64,000 nucleotides of DNA. Origin: an uncultured Coriobacteriaceae bacterium (GTDB taxonomy: Bacteria; Actinomycetota; Coriobacteriia; Coriobacteriales; Atopobiaceae). The stretch is taken from assembly GCA_902777325.1 (NCBI GenBank), contig CACYTH010000012.1:1-64000 (forward strand). The letters are read 5' to 3'. Below, in pieces: positions 57,367 to 64,000 of this stretch (within the stretch, counting starts at the first letter, position 1; each line of letters starts with the position of its first letter). The notes below the pieces were generated by a model that was not told the origin of the DNA, made no database searches, and was given only the letters and a program-made list of their open reading frames with translations. Made by a program: the position numbers and the translations under genes.

Positions 57367-58053
57367 ATGCCCAAGAAGCTCCTGTATGCCATGCGCCATT
57401 GCGAGACCCTCTTCAACGTTCAGCACAAGTCACAAGGCTGGTGCGACTCTCCCGTCACGCCTCGCGGCATCGAGCAGTGCCGGATTGCGGGCGAGGACCT
57501 GGCACGCAGGGGCGTGGAGTTCGACCACTTCTACACGAGCACCTCAGAGCGCTGCTGTGACACCATGGAGATGGTTTGCCAGGCGGCGTTTGGCGAGGTC
57601 AAGCCCTACGTGCGCAAGAAGGGCTTGCGCGAGTGCGGCTTTGGGATCTTCGAGGCTAAGGACGACTTCTGCGAGCCCGACTTTGTCGGTGGCGGCGCGG
57701 TTCGCTCGGCCATCATGAGTGCCGGCGGCGGCGAGACGGACCAGGAGGTCAACGAGCGCATCGGCGGGTGCCTGTCCGAGATCATGGCAGACCCAGACAC
57801 GACGAACGTGCTCGTCGTCAGCTCGGGAGGGTCGCTGCGCCACTTCTTCATGGAGGTTGAGCCCGAGAACAGGGCGGCCCCGATCCGCAACTCCAACTGT
57901 ATGGTCTATGTCTTCGAGTGGGAGGACGGCCAGTTCCGCTGCGTCGAGATCTACCAGCAGGATTTCTCCGATCTCGACCTGGGCGGGCTGGATGGCTCGG
58001 GCGTGCCCAACCGCTTCCAAGTCGATCTTGCCGCGCTGGTTGAGGCGGATTGA
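57367..58053 (+). CDS. Histidine phosphatase family protein (phosphoglycerate-mutase-like)
   Basis: 228 residues. The family's catalytic RHG reads AMRHCETLFN, with the phospho-accepting His kept and Gly replaced by Cys; a second His-containing motif is near SSGGSLRHFF and the acid Glu near KKGLRECGFG. QGWCDSPVTPRGIEQCR is the usual third motif. It is a phosphatase or a mutase acting on a phosphorylated small molecule. ATG at 57367 follows AAGGAAGAACGCC. The gene is preceded by a terminator and followed by the MATE gene 72 nt downstream. Confidence 0.9.
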   Translation: MPKKLLYAMRHCETLFNVQHKSQGWCDSPVTPRGIEQCRIAGEDLARRGVEFDHFYTSTSERCCDTMEMVCQAAFGEVKPYVRKKGLRECGFGIFEAKDDFCEPDFVGGGAVRSAIMSAGGGETDQEVNERIGGCLSEIMADPDTTNVLVVSSGGSLRHFFMEVEPENRAAPIRNSNCMVYVFEWEDGQFRCVEIYQQDFSDLDLGGLDGSGVPNRFQVDLAALVEAD

Positions 58054-58125
58054 AGCTGACAGACATTTGGTGATGGACCATAGACGTGGGACGGGGCAAG
58101 AGACACTGCGATTGGAAGACATTGC

Positions 58126-59460
58126 GTGACGAGCAAACTCTTTTCCAACAAAGACCTGGTGCGCATGATCGTACCGCTCTTCTTCGAGCAGTTCCTGCTC
58201 ATGCTGGTAGGCCTGGCGGACACCTTCTTCATCAGTCAGGCTGGCGAGGCGGCCGTGGCGGGCGTCTCGCTCACCAACCAGTTCAACACCGTGTTCATCT
58301 TCCTGTTCACGGCGTTGGCTGCAGGAGGCGCCGTGGTGGTCTCCCAATATGTGGGAACAGGTGACGCAGACCGCGCCAGCGAGGCGGCAAGCCAGCTGCT
58401 TATGTTCTCCATCGTCTTTTCTGTGGCCATGAGCGTCGTGGTGCTGTTGCTGCGCCGACAGCTGTTGGGTCTGATGTTCGGGCGCGTCGAGCCCGCGGTG
58501 ATGGATGCCTGTGTCATCTACCTGGGCATCTCGGCGCTGTCCTACCCAGCACTGGCGGTGTACAACGCCGGTGCTGCCACCTTCCGCAGCATCGGCAAGA
58601 CCAGCGTGACTATGGTTGTCTCCATCATCTCCAATGCCGTCAACGTGGTGGGCAACTACATCGGCATCTTCGTGCTGCATGCGGGCGTGGCCGGCGTAGC
58701 GTGGCCCTCGCTTTTGGCGCGCATGGTGTCAGCCGTGCTGATCACGTGGCTGGTCTTCCGCGAGGAGCGCATCACCTACCGGCTGCCGCAGATCATGCGC
58801 TGGAATGGGCCGCTTCTGGCCAAGATCGCGGGCATCGCCGTGCCCAACGGCGCCGAGAACGCCGTCTTCCAGCTGGTCAAGGTGGCGCTCTCGTCCATTG
58901 TGGCGCTCTTCGGCACCTACCAGATTGCCGCCAACGGTGTGGCACAGAGCATCTGGAGCCTGGCTGCGCTGTCGGGCGCGGCCATCGGCCCGGTCTACAT
59001 CACGGTCATCGGCCAGTGCATGGGCGCCGGTGACGTCGAGGCTGCGGACCACTACTTTGGCAAGCTGACCCGGTGGTCATTGGTCTTCTCGGTGGCATGG
59101 AACGCCCTCGTGTTCGCAGCCACCCCACTCATCCTGCGCTTCTATGCGCTAGAAAGCGAGACGGTGGCACTGGTGATCCGTCTGGTCGCCCTGCACAACG
59201 TGTTCAATGCGCTGGTGTTCCCGTTTGCCTCGAACGTGGGCAATGGCCTGCGTGCGGCGGGTGACGTGGCATATACCATGTGGGTGTCCATCGCCTCCAC
59301 CCTTGCCGTGCGCCTGGTGCTGTCATACGTTCTGGGTGTGGGGCTGGGCATGGGCGTGATGGGCATCGCATGGGCGATGGTGGCAGACTGGTCTGCCCGT
59401 GCCGCGCTTATCGTGTGGCGGCAGCGCCGTGGGGTTTGGAAGACCAAACGCGTGGTATGA
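58126..59460 (+). CDS. MATE family efflux transporter
   Basis: 444-residue, 12-helix membrane protein of the multidrug and toxin extrusion family. Characteristic text: MIVPLFFEQFLLMLVGLADT at the start of the first bundle and IAVPNGAENAVFQLVKVALS at the start of the second, showing the two-fold repeat. It would export organic cations or drugs using Na+ or H+. The start is GTG at 58126 with GGAAG upstream; no better ATG exists in frame. It lies alone between the phosphatase and GH1 copy 4. Confidence 0.94.
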   Translation: MTSKLFSNKDLVRMIVPLFFEQFLLMLVGLADTFFISQAGEAAVAGVSLTNQFNTVFIFLFTALAAGGAVVVSQYVGTGDADRASEAASQLLMFSIVFSVAMSVVVLLLRRQLLGLMFGRVEPAVMDACVIYLGISALSYPALAVYNAGAATFRSIGKTSVTMVVSIISNAVNVVGNYIGIFVLHAGVAGVAWPSLLARMVSAVLITWLVFREERITYRLPQIMRWNGPLLAKIAGIAVPNGAENAVFQLVKVALSSIVALFGTYQIAANGVAQSIWSLAALSGAAIGPVYITVIGQCMGAGDVEAADHYFGKLTRWSLVFSVAWNALVFAATPLILRFYALESETVALVIRLVALHNVFNALVFPFASNVGNGLRAAGDVAYTMWVSIASTLAVRLVLSYVLGVGLGMGVMGIAWAMVADWSARAALIVWRQRRGVWKTKRVV

Positions 59461-59493
59461 GCGCCGCTTGTGACAGACGCTCCTTGGCAATGA

Positions 59494-61071
<1,578 letters not shown>

Positions 61072-61099
61072 TCGCTAGACGCCGATACGCGCACGACGA

Positions 61100-61136
61100 G
61101 GCGCGGAGCGAGACGAACCTCGCTCCGCGCCTTTTC
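61100..61136 (+). terminator. Intrinsic terminator after GH1 copy 4
   Basis: GGCGCGGAGCGAG (61100-61112) pairs with CTCGCTCCGCGCC (61119-61131) around a 6-nt loop, then TTTT. Confidence 0.93.
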
Positions 61137-61154
61137 CAGTGTGACGGGGTCGGC

Positions 61155-61284
61155 GGCCGTTGGGACAGGGGCTGCGACGGGGTGGGACAGGGGACGTGCC
61201 TGGTGTCCCACCCATGCAAGTACATGGGTGGGACACCAGGCACGTCCCCTGTCCCACCCCGTCGCAGCCCCTGTCCCAACGGCC
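61155..61284. repeat. Perfect 62-bp inverted repeat between convergent genes
   Basis: Arms 61155-61216 and 61223-61284 are exact reverse complements, with a 6-nt centre (CAAGTA). Each arm contains two TGGGACAGGGG units, and the inner part (GGGACAGGGGACG, GTGTCCCACCC) recurs as a half-element at 32301-32335. It lies between GH1 copy 4 and the histidine kinase gene ends. Candidate REP-doublet or MITE-like element; it may also insulate or terminate transcription on both sides. Confidence 0.95.
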
Positions 61285-61311
61285 AGAAGGCAGCCAAAGC
61301 GGCTGCTTGCG

Positions 61312-62679
61312 TTAGCTCTTGGCAGGGAAGCGCACGGTAAAGCGGGTGCCCACGTCCTCGTGGGAGACGACCTCGATCGAGCCCTCGTGGGCGTCCACGA
61401 TCCACTTGGCGATGGAGAGGCCCAGGCCAGAGCCGTCGGTCTTCTCCCTGCGGGCGTCGTCGGCGCGATAGAAGCGCTCGAAGATGTGGCGCACGTCGGC
61501 CTCGGACATGCCGATGCCCTCGTCCTGCACGCTGTAGAGGACGCTCTGCCCGTCGCGGCGGGCATCGAGGGTGATGGTGCTTCCCTCGGGCGAGTACTTC
61601 TCGGCGTTCTGCACGATGATGCGCAGCGACTGCTTGAGCATGGCGAGGTCGCCCTCGGTCACGAGCGTCTGGTCCTGCTCGGCCTGCTCGCCCACGCGGC
61701 ACTCGTAGCGATGGTGTTCGTCGATCATGCAGGACTCGTCCCACACCTCGCGCACCACCTGGGCAATGTTGACGTCGGTGCGCTCGAGGGCGTTGCGGCC
61801 AGAGTCGCCGCGCGCAAGAAAGAGCAGTTGCTCGACCAGCTCCTGCATGTGGTCGCTTTCGGCCTTGAGCGCCTCGATGGACTCCTCGAGCACGTCCTCG
61901 TCGGTCTTTCCCCAGCGGTCGAGCATGTTGACGTAGCCCTGGATCACCGCGATTGGCGTGCGCAGCTCGTGGCTGGCGTCGCTGACAAAGCGCATCTGCT
62001 GCAGCTTTGCCTCCTGCATCTGGCGCAAAAGCCCGTTCAAGGCCACCTCGATGCTGCGGAGGTCCTTGTCGCCGGTGGAGACGGTGGGGGAGTCGACGGT
62101 TGCGCGCTCGATGGCCTCCTCGAGCGTCGCCATCTTGTCGGAGCTTGCCTTGGTGCTCATCGGGTCGGTCGAGGCGGTCACGTGGCCGATGGCCTCGGCA
62201 GCCACGGCAAGGTCGTTCAGGGGCTGCAGCGTGCGGCGCACGCGCCTGGTGTCGCTAAAGAAGTCAAACAGGTCGAGCACCTGGCAAAAGAGCAGGAAGG
62301 CCGCAGGCGGAAAGAGGAGTCGCAGGTAGGGTTCCATCGCGGTTACGTATTCGATTCCGTTGCTGCCGTGGATCGTGAACTTCCACGTTGCGATGTCGGT
62401 CCCGGTGCCGGTGAACACGCAGTGGGAGGGCGAGACGATGGGCGTCCCGAGCACGCTCTCGGTGATGCCGTCGGCCGCCGCTACGGGCAGCGCAGCCGTG
62501 CAGTGCCACACGAAGGCGCAGATCAGAAGCGAGAGCACCATCACGTCCCCAAACAGCACCCGAAGGAGCTTGCGCCAGGTGAAGCTCCAGCTGATGGTGC
62601 GTGCGATGGAGGCGGTGGGTTTGAGCGAGACCGCCCGGACGAGACGCTCGCTGCTCTCGCTAGTCCTCGCGGATGACAT
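61312..62679 (-). CDS. Two-component sensor histidine kinase
   Basis: 455 residues. Two membrane helices (about 39-60 and 118-140) enclose a short extracellular sensor of about 55 residues. A HAMP-like linker follows, then the phospho-acceptor His237 in FVSDASHELRTP, an N-box IIVQNAEKYSPEG, G1 DEGIGM, F-box IFERFYRADD and G2 GSGLGLSI. It phosphorylates the response regulator encoded just upstream, whose stop it overlaps by 20 nt, so they are made together. Signal unknown; it resembles envelope-stress or antimicrobial-sensing kinases of the OmpR class. Confidence 0.95.
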   Translation of the reverse strand: MSSARTSESSERLVRAVSLKPTASIARTISWSFTWRKLLRVLFGDVMVLSLLICAFVWHCTAALPVAAADGITESVLGTPIVSPSHCVFTGTGTDIATWKFTIHGSNGIEYVTAMEPYLRLLFPPAAFLLFCQVLDLFDFFSDTRRVRRTLQPLNDLAVAAEAIGHVTASTDPMSTKASSDKMATLEEAIERATVDSPTVSTGDKDLRSIEVALNGLLRQMQEAKLQQMRFVSDASHELRTPIAVIQGYVNMLDRWGKTDEDVLEESIEALKAESDHMQELVEQLLFLARGDSGRNALERTDVNIAQVVREVWDESCMIDEHHRYECRVGEQAEQDQTLVTEGDLAMLKQSLRIIVQNAEKYSPEGSTITLDARRDGQSVLYSVQDEGIGMSEADVRHIFERFYRADDARREKTDGSGLGLSIAKWIVDAHEGSIEVVSHEDVGTRFTVRFPAKS

Positions 62680-63361
62680 ATCCCACCCCTCGTACCGTCG
62701 TGATCAGCTTGATGCCGTAGCAGTCGTCGATCTTGGAGCGCAGGTGGCGGATGTACACGTCGATGATGTTCGTCTCGCCCACAAAGTCGTAGCCGCAGGC
62801 CAGCTGCGCCAGCCGGTCGCGGCTCATGACGATGTTGCGGTTCTCCATCAGGGCCTTGAGCACCTCGAACTCGCGGTTGGTGAGCTCGATCACGTCGTCG
62901 CCCACGCGCACCTCGTAGCGCTCCACGTCGAGGGAGACCCCCTTGATGGTCAGCACGTGGTGGTCGGGCTCGGGAGCGGCCTTGGGGCTGTGCTCGCTCG
63001 CCTCGCGGCGCTTGAGCGCCACGCGGATGCGTGCGAGCAACTCCTCGATGGCAAAGGGCTTGGTGATGTAGTCGTCGGCCCCTGCGTCGAGGCCGGCGAC
63101 CTTGTCCATCACGGCGTCGCGCGCGGTGAGCATGATGACGGGCACGTCGCTCTCGCGGCGGATGCGGCGGAGCACCTCCATGCCGTTGAGCTCGGGGAGC
63201 AGCACGTCGAGCAGGATGAGGTCGTAGTTACCCGAGAGCGCGGCCTCCTCGCCGGCGCGGCCGTCGGCGACCTTGTCCACCTCGTAGCCCTCGTGCGTGA
63301 GCTCCAGTTCTACGAAGCGGGCGATCTTGGCCTCGTCCTCGACGATCAGTATCCGTGCCAT
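62660..63361 (-). CDS. OmpR-type response regulator
   Basis: 233 residues. The receiver has the acidic pocket (VEDE), phospho-acceptor Asp52 in LILLDVLLP, and Thr/Lys switch residues (IMLTARDAV, ITKPFAIEEL). The C-terminal winged helix shows ELTNREFEVLKALMENRNIV and the end motif LITTVRGVGYVIRED. It lies upstream of and overlapping the kinase gene, and 25 nt after the DUF4342 gene. Targets unknown; the DUF4342 gene at the head of the operon may be one. Confidence 0.96.
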   Translation of the reverse strand: MARILIVEDEAKIARFVELELTHEGYEVDKVADGRAGEEAALSGNYDLILLDVLLPELNGMEVLRRIRRESDVPVIMLTARDAVMDKVAGLDAGADDYITKPFAIEELLARIRVALKRREASEHSPKAAPEPDHHVLTIKGVSLDVERYEVRVGDDVIELTNREFEVLKALMENRNIVMSRDRLAQLACGYDFVGETNIIDVYIRHLRSKIDDCYGIKLITTVRGVGYVIRED

Positions 63362-63386
63362 CGGGTACTACCTCCTGCTTGTGGGG

Positions 63387-63932
63387 CTACTCGTCCTTGT
63401 TGGTGAAGTCGCTCTTGATGCTCTCGGCGGCGTCGGCGGCCTTATCCATGGCGTCGTTGACGTCGATGGTCACCGAGCTGATGCCCTCGATGTGATAGCG
63501 CAGGCCAAAGAAGAGGCCCACGATGAGCAGCCACAGGGAGGCGCCCCAGACGAACAGGCCGATGATTAGGAGCAGCAGCGGTAGGGCGATCACGCGGTCG
63601 CCGTCGTGCTCGGCCACGAAGGTCATCTCGAGGCTGGCGCGCAGGATGCGCTTGGCCTCGCGGCAGAAGCCGCTCCACGCCTCGCCGATCTTGGTCTTCT
63701 TGCTGGTGCGCTGGTACTCCTCCTGCGCCTCCTGCATCTCGAAGGAGGTGGTCTGCGCGGTGCTGCTTCCGGTCTCGTAGGTTGCGGTGGTGGTGTCCGC
63801 CTTGCCCTTGCTCTCGAGCCAGATGATGGCGTCGAGCACGTCGTAGTCGCAGGCCTCAAGGGCATCGCGTGCATCCTGATATGAAACGCCGGTCTTCTCG
63901 CGGACCAGTTCGACCTTCTCGAGCTTATCCAT
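63387..63932 (-). CDS. DUF4342 domain-containing protein with UBA-like N-terminus
   Basis: 181 residues. The N-terminus KVELVREKTGVSYQDARDAL followed by EACDYDVLDAIIWLESKG is a UBA/TS-N-like three-helix fold as in EF-Ts and NAC; it is followed by a polar linker, then the DUF4342 part with a membrane segment (ALPLLLLIIGLFVWGASLWL, LIVGLFFG). C-terminus is helical and charged. Function unknown. AAGGAGTGCGAAATC precedes the ATG at 63932. Its position as first gene before a two-component system suggests an envelope-associated role or accessory to the kinase. Confidence 0.87.
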   Translation of the reverse strand: MDKLEKVELVREKTGVSYQDARDALEACDYDVLDAIIWLESKGKADTTTATYETGSSTAQTTSFEMQEAQEEYQRTSKKTKIGEAWSGFCREAKRILRASLEMTFVAEHDGDRVIALPLLLLIIGLFVWGASLWLLIVGLFFGLRYHIEGISSVTIDVNDAMDKAADAAESIKSDFTNKDE

Positions 63933-64000
63933 GATTTCGCACTCCTTCTGGTGGTGGAAGGCAGCCTCTCGCCTTCCGTTGTCCAGTATGATGCCCGGCG

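Overview
The window looks like a GC-rich, anaerobic, sugar-fermenting actinobacterium of the class Coriobacteriia (Olsenella/Atopobium/Collinsella-like). This is inferred from the gene mix: type III glutamine synthetase, DapL-route lysine genes, many 6-phospho-beta-glucosidases, a secreted C69 dipeptidase, DUF4342 and DUF3810 proteins, and a lactobacilli/actinobacteria-style sugar ABC transporter. No rRNA, tRNA, CRISPR array, prophage or transposase gene was seen.

Layout. 1-3159 (minus): a polar amino-acid ABC transporter (lipoprotein, permease, ATPase) followed by a cytidylate-kinase-like gene cut by the window edge; the permease is split in two at its ATPase-docking (EAA) loop. 3361-13448 (minus): one probable operon of two aspartoacylase/succinylglutamate-desuccinylase-like proteins, glutamate synthase (gltB, gltD), dapF and dapL, ended by a clear terminator. 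Divergent from it is glnN (type III GS), then asnB, so 3.4-17.7 kb is a nitrogen-assimilation block. 17.9-25.8 kb: aldo/keto reductase, a GH1 6-phospho-beta-glucosidase with a TetR regulator, an amidohydrolase plus double-ABM protein, a HAD phosphatase, a DUF3810 protein and serine acetyltransferase. 26.1-28.6 kb: a secreted C69 peptidase with an Ala/Glu tail and an isolated 47-codon gene with its own promoter and terminator. 29-34.5 kb: small metabolic genes (ornithine-cyclodeaminase family, aminotransferase, SGNH hydrolase, PQ-loop-like membrane protein, MBL hydrolase, nitroreductase, CutC). 34.7-42.4 kb: second GH1 enzyme, a heterodimeric ABC exporter, an RpiR regulator and an unaccompanied PTS EIIB. 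42.6-46 kb: a beta-helix lipoprotein, a DUF362 protein and a YwaF/TIGR02206 membrane protein. 46-49.1 kb: third GH1 enzyme followed by an unusual EIIB-ROK fusion. 49.4-57.1 kb: an alpha-glucoside locus (GH13, LacI regulator, ABC importer) with perfect LacI-type operators; its binding protein is frameshifted. 57.3-61.1 kb: phosphoglycerate-mutase-like phosphatase, MATE exporter and fourth GH1 enzyme. 61.3-63.9 kb (minus): DUF4342 protein, OmpR-type response regulator and histidine kinase.

How it fits together. Ammonia is captured by GS III, GOGAT and AsnB, and glutamate feeds the aminotransferase step of lysine/DAP synthesis. Carbon comes from beta-glucosides (four GH1 enzymes with phosphate-binding signatures, implying PTS uptake by EIIC components outside the window) and from alpha-glucosides (GH13 plus ABC import).

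Most notable: the EIIB-ROK fusion at 47595-49079, which keeps a phosphorylatable-type EIIB cysteine but has lost ROK catalytic and zinc motifs and lacks an obvious DNA-binding domain; a perfect 62-bp inverted repeat at 61155-61284 and a related 35-bp one at 40699-40775, both between convergent genes; an 83-bp duplicated gene end at 40469-40693; and the paired, ligand-altered aspartoacylase-like proteins in the GOGAT operon.
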